Part shown: positions 20,162-31,756 of the stretch, in pieces | Layout of the letters: each line of letters opens with the position of its first letter | Position numbering within the stretch: position 1 is the stretch's first letter | DNA from: Paralithodes platypus | Lineage: Eukaryota > Arthropoda > Malacostraca > Decapoda > Lithodidae | Direction: 5' to 3' | NCBI GenBank assembly: GCA_032716605.1 | Contig: CM064512.1 | Span: 30,276,038 to 30,340,037, forward strand | DNA: 64,000 bases | Notes under the pieces: generated by a model | The model's input: only the letters and a program-made list of their open reading frames with translations | Told to the model about the DNA's origin: nothing | The model's database searches: none | Program-made: the position numbers and the translations under genes

Positions 20162-20438
20162 ATTTATTAGGTAAGTGTATGGTGTTACATGTATGATATG
20201 TAGTGGGAAGAGTAGTGTTTTATGGATAGAGGATAGCGATGTAGGGCAATGTCGTGAAGTTGGATGTGTATGTTATATAAAGAGGGTTTTCCTGATACCC
20301 CTGATGTGTGAGGTAGAACGATATGTATCCAGCTACCAAGGCCTGGGAGAGAAAATGGAATTCAGGCTATTCCCTGAGTCTCCCGAAACCTTGGCGGTAG
20401 TACTTCCCTGGGCGGGGCTGCCTACCCCTACTACCTAC
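20162..20438 (-). other. LINE copy 1, 5' untranslated region
   Basis: It matches 43,993-44,269 of LINE copy 2 closely. The copy-2 start GGTAGGTAGTAGGGGTAGG is at the edge here. No upstream open frame is shared. Confidence 0.75.
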
Positions 20439-20444
20439 AAATAC

Positions 20445-21035
20445 CTACTGCTTAGACTCTCGCTCCCTGAGCTCAGCCTCATGCTTCCGCTGCTCGAACT
20501 CAAGCTCAGTCTGGCGCTCCTGCTGCTTAAGTTTGGCAAGCTCAAGCTGAAACAACATCTCGGCAGACAAACCCTGAGGAGGGGGTGCTACTATTGGGGA
20601 CCCACCCCATGAATCACCTAGAGGCATACCCAACCGCCACCGGGCACCGGCCTGCGGGAACGTACTCGGCTCAGGAGCCCGAGGGGGCGCCATGGTAGGA
20701 GTCGAGTGGAATGGGGGCTGGGCCGAAGGTGTCCCAGCTTCCGCTCCACCCGAACCCCCATGCACCCCACCCAGCACACAGGCAACCAACTCACTTCTCG
20801 ACAAACCGCTAGTACCGGGAAACCCTAAGACCATGGCTACACACTGCAGTCCGTACCGGTCTAGCCCTGACACACGATCCGCTGACACAGGCTCCTCCAA
20901 AAATCTCCGAGCATCCTCCTCGTTGTTCACCACCCGAACGCCGTTTAACAACTCCACCTTCTCCACCTCCTCACCTGCCTCTCGCACTGTGCCCTCACTA
21001 TTCTCAGACCCGTCCAGTGACATGATGCAGTACAC
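20445..21035 (-). CDS. Gypsy-A gag N-terminal part
   Basis: 196 residues from MYCIMSLDGSENSEG. The first Met, or the MSLDGS Met four codons later, could be the start; the second fits most gag starts. A helical segment near residues 55-90 (GLDRYGLQCVAMVLGF, then LSRSELVACVLGG) resembles the gag start at 2588. A Pro-rich stretch follows, then a charged coiled-coil-like end (LELAKLKQQERQTELEFEQRKHEAELRERESKQ). The frame ends at the LINE insertion, and gag resumes on the other side near 13,279. It would assemble particles together with the capsid part at 12,680-13,039. Confidence 0.78.
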   Translation of the reverse strand: MYCIMSLDGSENSEGTVREAGEEVEKVELLNGVRVVNNEEDARRFLEEPVSADRVSGLDRYGLQCVAMVLGFPGTSGLSRSELVACVLGGVHGGSGGAEAGTPSAQPPFHSTPTMAPPRAPEPSTFPQAGARWRLGMPLGDSWGGSPIVAPPPQGLSAEMLFQLELAKLKQQERQTELEFEQRKHEAELRERESKQ

Positions 21036-21263
21036 AACAAAAATTCTAAGTCAAAACAAACGTAGCCAAACTCTTGCGTAGCTTTATTCACCAAAAAATA
21101 TTCGATGATGTTCTTGAGTGCAATACTAGGTCACCAATAACTCCAACAAGTTCTATAAATCCTCAAAACAATGTCTGCTGCCAACAATGCGAAAAATAAA
21201 TTCAACCCCAAATGGCAATAAGATTTCTCAAAAAAGAAAACTGCAATATTCAGTTCACTATAT

Positions 21264-21283
21264 TCTGGTCTAAGGTCGCCATT
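21264..21283 (-). promoter_or_regulatory. Gypsy-A putative primer-binding site
   Basis: Directly after the 5' LTR end (GGTCGTAACA in minus-strand sense) comes AATGGCGACCTTAGACCAGA. The TGGCGACC core matches the site at 2434-2441 in the first element. Confidence 0.6.
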
Positions 21284-23070
21284 TGTTACGACCGGCACTA
21301 CGAAATAAACAAGGGCACTTAATAATGGACTAGATGATATGCTATATCTGCAACAACGGTACGCTAATTCCAAAACCCTCGAACTATTACGCCGGTGAAC
21401 AAAAACACTTAAAACCCTTCAGAGTTAATCTACTGGATAACGGGGTATCAATTAACTAGGTTTTAGTGCACTTCTACAAAGGCTTTCCGGTGATGGCAAA
21501 GCCAACTCACAACAGGAGTACTTACGTTACGAAAATGCTCTAAAGTAATAACAATGCTTGAATAAACTATCATAAGATTTAATAAAGGAATATATGCTTA
21601 CGTTAACTTTAGTGTGAGTCAGTACTCAACACTAAACTCTTCAATGCTCTATGAAAACACTGGAAGTCTAGTCCTACAGCAATCAGAAAAGGAATCTTCT
21701 GAAAAGGTTTGATGCTCTAAGATGCTCGTTAATATAGAACAGAAATAATGCAGGGGCAGGACACCAAAGCGTGTATCTTAAATACACCAACAAGTAGGAT
21801 ACATATATATAACAAGGGAGTGCAACAACTCTGTGACAGCACTAATAATAATAACCACTCAGAAACAGTACTTCCTTAGCCAACGTAACAGCCAAACTGG
21901 ATTGTGCACTATGCATCAACCTCGGCTAAAATAAGGCGTGAATAATTCCTAAAGCATACACAATGAAAGTTAATATACACAATGCTGTCTTTCTCACTAA
22001 TAAAGTCTAGCAGTGGCATAAAAGGTATCAGGAAACTAGGCAGAGCGCAAGCATGCTCGTAGCCTACTGTGTTCCCTTGAACAGATTTCCCTTACGTTAC
22101 GTTAAGTGACTTGGAGGCTCTCTTGGTAAGTCCAGATCTCTAGTATCTGGTCTTGCCCTGGCGCACCACAAAGGTCAACAAAATGAGGTAGCAATCATAC
22201 AGGTAAGAGTAGGCAAAAGCCCTTTACCTGTATACTGCTACCATCGCAAAGGAAAATATGCACAAGGGTTACAGGCTAGCTAGCTTCGTCGATGTTGTAC
22301 AGGCTCTGGCTTGCCATATACATAACTCAGACAACCACCAAAGATACTTCCCACTGTCTAGCATTAAATAATGGGAAAGAACAGCTCAATAATTAGAAGC
22401 ACCCCAACACTAGGCTAGCATATGGCTATGACTCTAATAACCCCTAAACTAGTGCAAACATATATGGAGCGCTGGTGCTGGTAATACGACTGGCCGACTA
22501 TGGAAGTCGTATGCAGAACCAGAAGGGACAAATAATTGAATAAAGAGAGAAGTATGAAAAGGAAGAAGTTCAGAGAGAGAGAAAGTAGTATAGGGGGTTA
22601 TATGGGGGACAGATTGCAAAGGAAATGTAGGACCAAGCACGCCGTGCCAAGCTCTGCAGGAGAAACGCGGGCAGGAGCGCGCCCCCCCCCCCCCCCAGCA
22701 CTAACAAAGGCAGTGGCACCCAATCACAGACGACTACGTCATGAGGAGCAGGCGTCATATGCCATGTCAGGCCCGCCGGCCAATCAATGGCGTGAGAAAC
22801 TCCTCCGAGCAAGGGAGGCACACGTACATACACACGCACATACTACCACCTCGCTGCCTACCTCGCTCTTTCTCCTTAACTTCACACAATGAATCTTATA
22901 TTCTATCAATGATATAAAATACTTCCAAGTGTCACAGACAAGAATAAAGACCACCACTGATCTGTCTGTGACAACATGAACTCTATGAAAGAAAGAACAT
23001 CGTTCTACGATTATTGTAGCCCATATCACTGCCCTGGCGAGCGCTAGCGAGTTACGAGTGCATTCTGGCA
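21284..23070 (-). repeat. Gypsy-A 5' LTR
   Basis: 1,787 bp, uninterrupted. It provides the empty site for the 8-bp-TSD transposon in the 3' LTR. It also carries the CCTGGCGAGCGCTAGCGAG motif (23,031-23,054). Confidence 0.93.
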
Positions 23071-24026
23071 AGGGTTCAGTGGGAATAATAGATAGTTGCA
23101 GATAGATGAGCTTCAGCTTAGGGAGATAGATATATAAATAGGAAGGACACCAATCCAAATGTGAAGGACACTAGTCCAATAATTATACTATATCTTATGT
23201 TGTGGAGGAAATTAAATTAATCATCTTATTAATGGTTAGTCCGTCGGTTGAGCGGCGATAGGGAATAAGCCTAAAGTAGAATCTTTGAATTAGTTAGGAC
23301 GTATCTATTGCGTTAAGATATTATGTACGTATCCAGGAATACGTGTAACGGATACAAAGTTAAATATTGTAAAGGATAAAGATTGTTTCCTACGCGGAGA
23401 CTTAGATGACCAACGGGTCTGTATTGTATTAGGGTTAAGATATTGTGTTAAGAGAATTTATGTTCAGGTGTAACAGACTACGTGTTCGATGCTGCAAAGG
23501 GGTGGTGAGATAAAGATTATATACTTTCTGGGATATTAAGTGGTCTACGGGCCAGTGTTGTATCTAGGTGGATTTATGTTCGTAACGTCCCGGTCTTATA
23601 GATAGACATCCAGGGGCTCGGTAAAGGTTATATTATTTAGGAAATAGCATTTGTGATTTAGATTTGCGAATAAGAGTCTTTGGTCAGAGAAGCCCTGGTC
23701 TCTTAGTAGACATACGAGGGCGTTGTAAAATATATTAGTTGAGTCTGGTAACCTGCAATGGATCGAAGTCGAAGTGAGTCATTACCTGAATAGCGGGAAT
23801 CCAAGTAGATGGTAACGGGAGCTCACGAGTTCCAATGTACTATCTGGTGTGGGTCAACGAATTATTCAATTTGTGTATTGAACTCATTTCGGCCCGAACA
23901 GGAAGTGGGTTACTGTACCCGTGTTAGTTTAAGAGTTGGGCTGTTGAATAAATATACAAAACTCCAACAACTGTCTAATTATTCCCCCACCTTAGTGTGC
24001 TTGCACTTAGAAATTTATGTACAACA
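23071..24026 (+). repeat. Gypsy-B 5' LTR, second part
   Basis: It matches 31,571-33,213 of the 3' LTR after removal of the MITE there. It starts with the duplicated AGGG and ends GTACAACA, followed by TTTTGGTGGCAAGCGG. Confidence 0.92.
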
Positions 24027-24050
24027 TTTTGGTGGCAAGCGGTGGGATTA
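24027..24050 (+). promoter_or_regulatory. Gypsy-B putative primer-binding site
   Basis: TGGTGGCAAGCGGTGGGAT begins a few bases after the LTR end, the expected place for a tRNA primer site. Confidence 0.55.
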
Positions 24051-24096
24051 GACAAATTGTTGGGTTGAGTATAAATTATCTAGCAGAACCGACATA

Positions 24097-24760
24097 ATGG
24101 CGACAGTATTACCGTTCAGAGTATGGGAAGAGGGGAAAGAAGAAATTGAGCTATGGATTGAACAAATAGAATGTCAATTCACTCTACTTGAGGTAGGAGA
24201 TGATGGGAAAAAAATCGCCTATGGAAAGGCACACTTAGGCAAGGCCCTAAACGACGTAAGAGTACATCTAGAGGGACTAGTATCGTGGGCAGAAGTGAAG
24301 GCCGCTCTAATCGAGGAGGTTGGCCGAGAAACCTCCACAAGGAAGGCCCGAGAGAAACTAAAGACGATGAAACTGGATGGCCAGAATGTGAGAACCCTGA
24401 GGAGGGGAATCACGAAGTATGTCAAACTCGCGTTTCTACATATCGACCAAGAGAGTCTGGAAACAGAAATTAGGTAGATCATGATTCAAGCGTGTCCTGT
24501 GGAAGTGAAGAAACACTGCATCATTCATGAAGTGACTACCACAAAAGAACTCATGGAGGTGATCAAAAGAGTAATGGAAGCCCGAGAAGTAAGAGAGGAG
24601 AAAAAAAAGGGGAAGAGGAAAACCCGAACAAAGGGTATCCAAGAACAATTGTCCGATGTTTTGTAAGTATGCAAACCGGACACCTAGCTAGGAACTGTTC
24701 TAACCGACCCCAAACTCAAACCCCTAGATTTAACTCAAGGCCCCCACTCCAAAATGATCG
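24097..24760 (+). pseudogene. Gypsy-B gag
   Basis: The gag begins MATVLPFRVWEEGKEEIELW at 24,097 and runs 126 residues to TAG (24,475-24,477), then stays open in the same frame to 24,666. The region has the helical capsid layout of Ty3/gypsy gag, with EVGRETSTRKAREKLKTMKLDGQNVRTLRRGITKYV and later EEKKKGKRKTRTKG basic residues. Near 24,670-24,710 another frame gives QTGHLARNCSNRP, the second half of a CCHC zinc knuckle; its first Cys pair (CxxC) is lost or out of frame. At least one nonsense codon and one frameshift make it inactive. Confidence 0.8.
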
Positions 24761-24942
24761 ACCCTACCCAGGGTGACCGACCCAAACCAGGGAAGATTGC
24801 TCCCGGTCGAGTACCGAGAGATGGAAACTAAACCAGAAGTCACAATGTCGGAAGAGGAAGTAAATTTTCCCCTAAACCTCACATAGAAGGGCGATATAGT
24901 GAGGTTAATATCTTAGAGAGACATACGCCTTGTGAAACTATC

Positions 24943-25581
24943 GTGATCAATGGGAAAGCCGCAAACATGTTAATTGACATGGGGGCTAATAGAAGCTGTC
25001 TTTTGGAGAGTTTTTGGAGAAACAACCAGAGAGAAATAGGGACGATACAGCAGACTAGTATTCAGTTGTCAGGAGCTGGTGGTCAACCGTTGACTATCCT
25101 AGGGAGAAGTAATTCGGTAGTGATACAGTGGAAGAGAATTAAATTCACCACTAATTTTTGTGTACTATCGGGGAAATCTAATAGCGGAGTTTATGGGTAC
25201 CTGGGAATTGACCTTATGAGCCAGTTGGGGGTAACTATACAGTGTGGGCCGAAAGATACAACAACAATAACAACGACCCTCCGACCACAGATAGTAGCTA
25301 CCACGGGAAAACTTGCTATTCCCCCTAGATCTTGGAGAATGATAGAGATTCCTAAGCCCCAGGGAATGACAGCCGGGATTTTTGAACGTGATACCCAGAA
25401 TAAAGTAAGAATATCCCCCACCTTTATTACTACCGAGAAGAGGAGACTAGTCCTTGCTAACTTTGACGATGAGACGATCAGTTATCAGAAGGGAACACTC
25501 TTAGGACAAGTTACACCGCACAACCCACCACCATTGGAACAAACGGACCTGTTAACTTACCTGAAATCCCGAAACAAGTGA
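24943..25581 (+). CDS. Gypsy-B protease domain
   Basis: 212 open residues. The active-site loop reads LIDMGANRSCL at residues about 10-20, where DTGA or DSGA is expected; the Thr/Ser next to the catalytic Asp is Met here. Later residues GVYGYLGIDLMSQLGV match the conserved second half (ILGxDxL). The frame overlaps the reverse transcriptase frame at the end, by four bases (ATGA-type overlap at 25,578-25,581), in a different frame. The start given is only the first Met after a stop; the domain likely began further upstream. The Thr-to-Met change would probably reduce or abolish activity. Confidence 0.75.
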   Translation: MINGKAANMLIDMGANRSCLLESFWRNNQREIGTIQQTSIQLSGAGGQPLTILGRSNSVVIQWKRIKFTTNFCVLSGKSNSGVYGYLGIDLMSQLGVTIQCGPKDTTTITTTLRPQIVATTGKLAIPPRSWRMIEIPKPQGMTAGIFERDTQNKVRISPTFITTEKRRLVLANFDDETISYQKGTLLGQVTPHNPPPLEQTDLLTYLKSRNK

Positions 25582-26694
25582 CGTCCGACCAGGCCACTAC
25601 CTTACATGAATTACTCTGGTCTTACAGAGACATCTTTGCTCAAGATGAAGGGGACCACGGCTCAGCCCGAACCCGACACACCCACGAGATCCATACTCAA
25701 GGGCCCCCTATTAGACAACCGTACCGGCGACAAAATCCCATCATGAGACAAAAAGAAAAAGAACAAGTCGAAGAGATGCTGAAACAAGGAATAGTAGTGG
25801 CATCCTACAGTCCGTGGTCGTCTCCCGTAGTCTTGGTAAAAAAGAAAGATGGGTCCACTAGGTTCTGTGTAGACTATAGGAAATTAAATGATGTCACCAT
25901 CATAGATGCCCAACCTCTACCTCGCATCGATGACTCACTAGAATCATTAAATGGGTCAACCTGGTTCTCTACCCTAGACTTACAAATGGTTATTGGCAAG
26001 TACCAATTAGGCCAGAGGACCAAGAGAAAACCGCATTTGCCACGAGCGAAGGGAAACTGTATCAGTTTACGGTTTTGCCCTTTGGAGTTTGTAATGGACC
26101 AGCCAGTTTTACTAGGGTCATGGACGAAGTACTGAGGGGGTTGGCATGGAAGACTTGCTTAGCTTACCTAGATGACATTATTATTTTTTCAAATAGCTGG
26201 GAAGAACATATTAACCGACTACAAGAGGTATTGGAGAGAATTAGGAGGGCGGGACTAAAATTGAAGCCGTCTAAATGCCAACTAGGGGCACGCGAGGTGG
26301 CATACCTAGGGCCACGCGAGGTGGCATACCAAGGGCATGTTTCAAAAAAAGGTATCCAACCGGACCCCCTCAAGGTCAAAGCTATCGCAGAAATTACACC
26401 CCCTACCATTGTAAAAGGGATCCAAGCGTTTCTGGGATGGCTTCCTATTATCGGAGATTTATACCAAATTTCTCGAAAATTGCTCAACTCATGACCAAGA
26501 GATTGGAAAAAGGGCGAAGGTTTGACTGGGATCAGGATTGTCAAACAGCTTTTGATCACTTGAAGGAAAAACTTACTTTTAACCCTATAGTCTGTAACCC
26601 CGACTTAACCAAGCCCTTTCAACTATATACCGATGCTTCCGATGAAGGACTAGGCGCTGTCTTAGCTCAGAGAGTTGACGGGAAAGAGCTCTAG
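25578..26694 (+). pseudogene. Gypsy-B reverse transcriptase and start of RNase H
   Basis: The domain is spread over three frames. The first (25,578-26,135) has FCVDYRKLNDVTIIDAQPLPRIDD and STLDLQ, then shifts near 25,990. The second (26,075-26,494) has PFGVCNGPASF and the catalytic YLDDIIIFS. The third (26,275-26,694) continues with the thumb (YYRRFIPNFSKIA) and the first RNase H residues (YTDASDEGLGAVLAQ). A 24-base tandem duplication (GAGGTGGCATACCTAGGGCC and repeat) near 26,291-26,332 inserts eight residues, giving EVAYLGPREVAYQGHV. In an intact element this region copies the RNA genome. Confidence 0.88.
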
Positions 26695-26702
26695 TTTGGG
26701 CT

Positions 26703-27802
26703 GTGCAATATTTCTGTTCCTATTTAGCCTGGGTCCATTTCGAAGTTATCATGGACCACCATAGTTTGCAATGGCTCCGAAAGATGAAAATGGAAGATGG
26801 GTTATTTGTTAGGTGGAAGGGGATCTTGGAAGAATATTCCTTTGACGTTAGACATACACCGGGAAAATTGCACACTAACGCCGATGGCCTATCTAGATTA
26901 CCGGTAGCCCCCGTTCAACCCCGTTCACCTGGCCAGGAACAGACTAATCCGAGGTGTAGAGACAAGTTAAAATTTTCCGAGGGAGCCTGGAGGGATTCCA
27001 AGGATCGGATGGTGTTAGACTATCTTGAGGCCAAACACATGATACAACCCCTTCACGGTCAAGAGGGGAGGGGGGCTCATTCGGGACAGTCTCGAGTCCT
27101 GAAGCAATTTAATGAAAGGTACTGGACTTCAAGAGCCGACCAAATTGTCAAGGAAGTCATCCAAAATTGTTTGGGATGTCAGAGAGGGAAGGATGGTCGA
27201 GGACCTAAACAGTCGCCTGGACATATCCTAGCAGGGAAACCATGGGAGAAATTATCGGTGGACATTATGGGACCTTTACCCAGACAGACGAACAAAAGGT
27301 ATATTTTGACCTGTATTGACGTCTTCTCCAAGTACACGGTTGCTTGTGCCATCTCGGACAAGAGAGCCGAAACCGTAGCTAAGGTTATCCTGGAGAAAGT
27401 TATCTTTGTGTATGGAACACCGGGCTGTATCCTGAGTGATAGGGGGAAAGAGTATAATAATTAAATTTGGCAACACTTGGGGGACACTTTGGGCTACCAG
27501 ATCCAACACATGTCTCCGGATCATCCCCAAGGGAACGCGGTGTGTGAAAGGAACCACAGGGTACTAGCTAATTGTGTCCGGGCTAGTCTGAGCTCACAGG
27601 GGGAAGAAATATCCCGAAACTGGCCGGAACTACTGCCCGAAATTATCTGGGGAGTGAATACCACGATTTGTAGGACTACTGGGTATTCTCCCTACGAAAT
27701 TATTTTCGGAGTCACTCCAGAATTGCCTCAGGAAAGATATTTCCCCTATCCCATTCATTCCACCAAGTACTCACAACCGGAACAATATTTGAAAGAGAAG
27801 GG
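26703..27802 (+). pseudogene. Gypsy-B RNase H end and integrase
   Basis: The first frame (26,703-27,464) begins in RNase H (DHHSLQWL, then HTPGKLHTNADGLSRL) after a deletion at 26,695. Integrase follows: an HHCC zinc region (HSGQSRV...CLGCQRG), then the core with VDIMGPLP and DVFSKYT (first and following Asp) and SDRGKEYNN (second Asp). TAA at 27,462-27,464 interrupts, and the same frame resumes with SPDHPQGNAVCERNHR, which contains the third acidic residue. A solo LTR cuts the frame at 27,806. So the DDE core is intact in sequence but split by one stop and one insertion. Confidence 0.88.
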
Positions 27803-27806
27803 GGAG

Positions 27807-29499
27807 TGTGACGCCTCCCGGCGCTGGCAGAATGGTTGCGTGGGGCATTGCAGCTCGCTAGCGCTCGCCAGGATGGGGGGATAGGCTACAGTTGTCCTAG
27901 AATGATCTGCTTTATTTCATTAGGGTCGTGTTGCTACAGAAAGTCTAGAAATGGTCTTTGTTTTGGTCTGTGACCGCGCCTTATATTTTATATTCACTAT
28001 AATATAAATGTTGCTTGTGTGGGAAGCGAGCGAGAGAGGGTGAGGGAGTACACCTGGCAGCGGGGGGGGGAGCTGTTCCGCGGCTCGCTTGGGCGCTGAC
28101 GGCGTTGGCGGCCGGGTGGTCAACTAGTCCCTTCCCGTCGCTGCCGCATGTTTTTTACCAGCTCAGAGCTGGCCTGACACGCGTATCGTCTACATCCTTT
28201 GCAATTCTGTCCCCCATACTCGCCACTTTGCATACTATTTCTCTCTCTCGACTTCTCCTTTCTCATTCTCTAATCTTTATTAAACTCAACATCCCTTCTG
28301 GTTTCAGCATAGACGTTCACCGTCGGCCAGTCGTATTGTACGCGAAGCTCTCAGATATTTCTATGTATTAGGCTTTAATGAGGTTTGGAGAGAAGGACTT
28401 TTCCGTGTGTGTCCTCTCTCGGGAAGGTTGTAGACCGGTATATGTCTCCCTGGCAGGGTGTTGAGTGATTCTGCTTAGTTATTTAAAGCTAGACTAGGGG
28501 TAAGGTTACGGTGTCGTTGTCTCCGATGTGTGCAGTGTTAGCTAAGCCCTGCACGACATCGACAGGGACTGTGGGAGCCTAGGTTGTCTTCGGGTGGGTT
28601 TACTTTGCGAGCACAGTACTGTGGTGTGAGAGGGCCATAGCCTAATCCCTCACAACATAGTGCTGCCTCTTTGTGTTGACTTCTGAGGGATCGCCAGGAT
28701 AGAACTAGGTACTAGAGACCTAGATTTATCAAGAGAGCATCCCCGTCATATAACGTAATCTTCATTATACCACCTTCGGACAACGTTAGGCTACGAGCCG
28801 CATGCTCGCCCATTGTTGCCCTGCCTTGATACCCCAGCTAGACTTTATTAACCGAGCAGACACTGGTTAGAGATAAGCTCCATTATTATATGTATGCCAC
28901 ATTATTATTCACTGCACTTTTGAGCCGAGGTTGTTGTTGAGTTGCACAACCCTAATAGGCTGTTGCGTTGTGTCACGAAGCATTTCTTTAGTTGTCGAGC
29001 ATTACTACCTTTGCGCAGTCTTTATGATTCGCCTGCCTATTATTACTATATGTCCTAGTATTTATTGTGACCCGTATTCTGCATTATAATTGTTCAAGAT
29101 TTTTACGAACATCTTCCCAGCATCAGACTTATTTCAGAAGTTTCCAGTTGATGTTGCAGGACTAGCATTGCACTTTCTTTAATACAGGAGTGCCAGTTAT
29201 TTGAGTATCTACCGTAACGTTAAATAATCACGTTACTTATCTTTTCTTTGTGTACCCTAAACGAGTAATCTTTTACTGTTTGAGAATAGGCTGTTTCATC
29301 GAGCGTCAGCCTAGTGTGTGTGCACCAGTTACCGAGTCATAGGATACCTCGTGGTCCAGGCACGACTCAGGGCGGTAATGGTGTTTTGTTTTCCAGTGTT
29401 TAAGGCAGGGGTTGGATCTAGTTTTACCGTTGTTGCATTTTGCCATTATCTAGTCCAATGTTGAAGAGCCCTGTGTCTTTGAGAACCTGGATCGTAACA
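27807..29499 (+). mobile_element. solo LTR of another gypsy family, in Gypsy-B integrase
   Basis: It starts TGTGACGCCTCCC and ends GGATCGTAACA, with the 4-bp duplication GGAG at 27,803-27,806 and 29,500-29,503. The internal region is gone, presumably by recombination between two LTRs. Its start region shares CGCTAGCGCTCGCCAGG and a following GGCTACA block with the start of the Gypsy-A LTR, so the two families are related. The integrase frame resumes right after it. Confidence 0.9.
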
Positions 29500-29503
29500 G
29501 GAG

Positions 29504-30693
29504 CGAAGACGACAAATTCACACTCATGTGACGCAGCAACAGCCTACTAAACTGAATCTCAATAACCCATATTACCGGGAAAATATATTCTAGTGAAGAG
29601 ACATAATCCCACCCGAACGGGGAAACTAGAGGAGAAGTACAAGGGCCCTTTCAAGATTGTTGAAATAAACGGGCCATATCAGGTACTGTATGTACATCAC
29701 GGAGGTACTGTGTAGGCTACGCACATCTGCCATACCAAAAGGTACGAGGGTATTTTACCCACAGACCTGAGCGACTGGAGTGAGGGGGAAGAAAGTGAGG
29801 GAGAATTAGAATCTTGGGCAGATCTCCCAAATAATTGTTCAATTGGTCACCACCGGGAAGGTAATAATTCAAGAGGTAGAGATAATAAGGTATTCCCGTT
29901 CTGGTGGTCATTCAATAATAAGCAAACCGAGAGTCTTTTTGAGTCGGAGGGAGGCGAAGAAGCCGAGGAGGTTACTATGAGTGGGGAGAGGGAATATTCT
30001 GGACGCACCCGCGACGATAAGTCTACGGTCCCAGACAGTGAAGTTTCAGTTACCCAGGGAGATTTTTATGAAACTCTAAGTAGTGAGGAAGAACATTTTC
30101 GGGCAGAAGTAAGTAAAAAGACAGTATTCCCTGGGGATAAAACTCCACCGGATTCGTCGGTACCTAAGTTTGATAAAACACGAGGGAACCAACCGACAGG
30201 CTCTCCGGACAACACTCAGCCAATAAGCCCCACGGAAACTATTACCCGAAGTGGTAGAATTAGTCGTCCACCAATAAGGTACCCGGACGAGGATATAAAT
30301 AGGACTTCCGAGGCGCGAGCTTGCGAGTTGAAAGGCACCATGCCTCTCCAAACTGATCCCCAATACCGGCTCCGTCGACTAATAACCATTGTCGACGGAA
30401 AAGGACAAAGAGTGCAAACTACCCGAGCTTTTAAGCAATTTCTCAGTAAGCCGGGGCAAATTTTGTTGGCTAAAACTGCGGTTGGGAACCAGAATCCTAC
30501 AGTACAGCTACACAAGTGCCTTTGCAAAAATGGTGCAATGGTGGAGTGGCAGAGTGAGGGCCACGACTACAAGGGCGTAGTGTTGCGGCGATCAGGAGCT
30601 CGCCGTGATTTAGTAGGAGATGATAAAGTAGAAAGATGGCCGGCCAATCAGCGTGCTCCTTTTGGCCAGATAATGTGGACATCCCAGGCATGA
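29504..30693 (+). pseudogene. Gypsy-B integrase C-terminal domain and long acidic tail
   Basis: Read in one frame from the end of the solo LTR, the sequence gives KYILVKRHNP, KLEEKYKGPFKIVEINGPYQVLYVHHGG, then TAG at 29,713-29,715, and stays open to 30,693. The first part is the integrase C-terminal SH3-like fold. The rest is a tail of about 300 residues, rich in Glu, Asp and Ser (TDLSDWSEGEESEGELESWA), with a basic, folded-looking end (RLRRLITIVDGKGQRVQTTRAFKQFL...). The same frame is the 238-codon frame with a Met at 29,977. I recognise no chromodomain and no envelope. The end overlaps the 3' LTR by about 70 bases. It may be a pol tail with its own role, which the sequence does not reveal. 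Confidence 0.68.
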
Positions 30694-30980
30694 CTTCCAC
30701 CGTCTGCACACCTCCTCGATTAGCCAATCAAAAGGCTCCATTGTCGGAGCCGAAATATGCCCGTACAGCCTCGCCTAAAAACTCGCTTCTTTCACAGACC
30801 GTTCCTTCGGATTGCAATCTTTTAAATAACTTAGTGCCAGCCCTATAGACCCGTAAGCCACTAAAAGATAATTGCAAACGACTTCCTGGGACATACTAAA
30901 GAGAGCGAGAAGAAAAAGAGATAAAAGTAAATATGCCGCTCGCGCATGCACAGCGGCATCGAGCCTTGCATACAGGCCGG

Positions 30981-31051
30981 CCAATCAGCGCGCGGGAGAG
31001 CAGGGGGGCAGGATTATAAAGGGAGGGGGGGAGCGTGTTGCAAAGTCATTC
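30981..31051 (+). promoter_or_regulatory. Gypsy-B 3' LTR core promoter
   Basis: CCAATCAGC, then TATAAAG at 31,015-31,021 and TCATTC at 31,046-31,051, with the same order and spacing as the 5' LTR. In the 3' LTR it could also drive flanking sequence. Confidence 0.6.
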
Positions 31052-31756
31052 AGGCACCCGGCACCACTGGGGCAACTTGCCATAGCCCAGGCTCTCTCTC
31101 TTCCCAGGGCATCAAAGGAAACTTGGCTTACCCTACTACAGCCTTCCAGCCCACCTCAACAGTTCCCGTGAATACTCCCTCGGGCCTGGCCTCACTCTCA
31201 CCTACGTGGAGATTGCACCACCAGTATCCCTCCGCCTGGCGCCACATTGCTGGTTTACACACCTGTAGCCAGACAATTCAAGAGGGGCGACAGGTAGTAG
31301 TTGAGAGTGACCGTTTCCAGCAGATAAAGAGAAAGAGAGAGAGAGATCATGTTAACTGACCCAGTGGTTACCCCTAAATAATTAATGTATTCTTATTAGA
31401 ACAAACTAAAGAGAAATAGACTTACGAAACAAAATAAAGGGATGATGGGTTCATAGAGTATTAGTGTTTATTGATACAGAAGGTTCCATGCCATTAGCTA
31501 CCAAATAGATAAGATCTTATAGGACGAGAATTAATTAAAGTAAGAGGGATTGAGATTTGAAAGCAACTATAGGGTTCAGTGGGCATAATAGATAGTTGCA
31601 GATAGATGAGCTTCAGCTTAGGGATATAAATATATATGTATATATATATGTGAAGGACACTAGTCCGAGTATTAGGGAAATATATATAGGAAGGACACTA
31701 GTCCAATAATTATACTATATCTTATGTTGTGGAGGAAATTGAATTAATAATCTTAA

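Larger units (their letters stand above)
13280..20438 (-). mobile_element. LINE copy 1 (APE-type non-LTR retrotransposon), inserted in Gypsy-A gag
   Basis: The element reads on the minus strand from about 20,438 to a poly-A tail seen as a T run at 13,280-13,341. Minus the inserted Academ-like transposon it is about 3.38 kb, the same as LINE copy 2 at 43,987-47,323, and it starts at the same 5' position within a few bases. Flanks carry a possible imperfect target duplication (GAGTCT...TAGGTATTTG on the 5' side, GAGTCTGATAGGTATTGTG on the 3' side, minus-strand sense). It has several frameshifts and nonsense codons. Confidence 0.9.
6917..23070 (-). mobile_element. Gypsy-A: LTR retrotransposon on the minus strand, inserted in the Gypsy-B 5' LTR
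   Basis: It is bounded by LTRs at 6917-9667 (3' LTR) and 21,284-23,070 (5' LTR). In the minus-strand sense the LTRs start TGCCAGAATGCACTCG and end GGTCGTAACA. The 4-bp target duplication is AGGG (6913-6916, 23,071-23,074), confirmed by the empty site in the other Gypsy-B LTR. The internal part has gag and protease but keeps only short pieces of reverse transcriptase and RNase H and no integrase. It is a deletion derivative and cannot be autonomous. A LINE splits its gag region. Confidence 0.93.

Noticed and set aside
28015..28371. 118-codon frame
   Set aside because: It lies wholly within the solo LTR and shows no motif.
29977..30693. Envelope gene of an errantivirus-type element
   Set aside because: No signal peptide, transmembrane segment or cleavage site is visible; the frame is continuous with the integrase.
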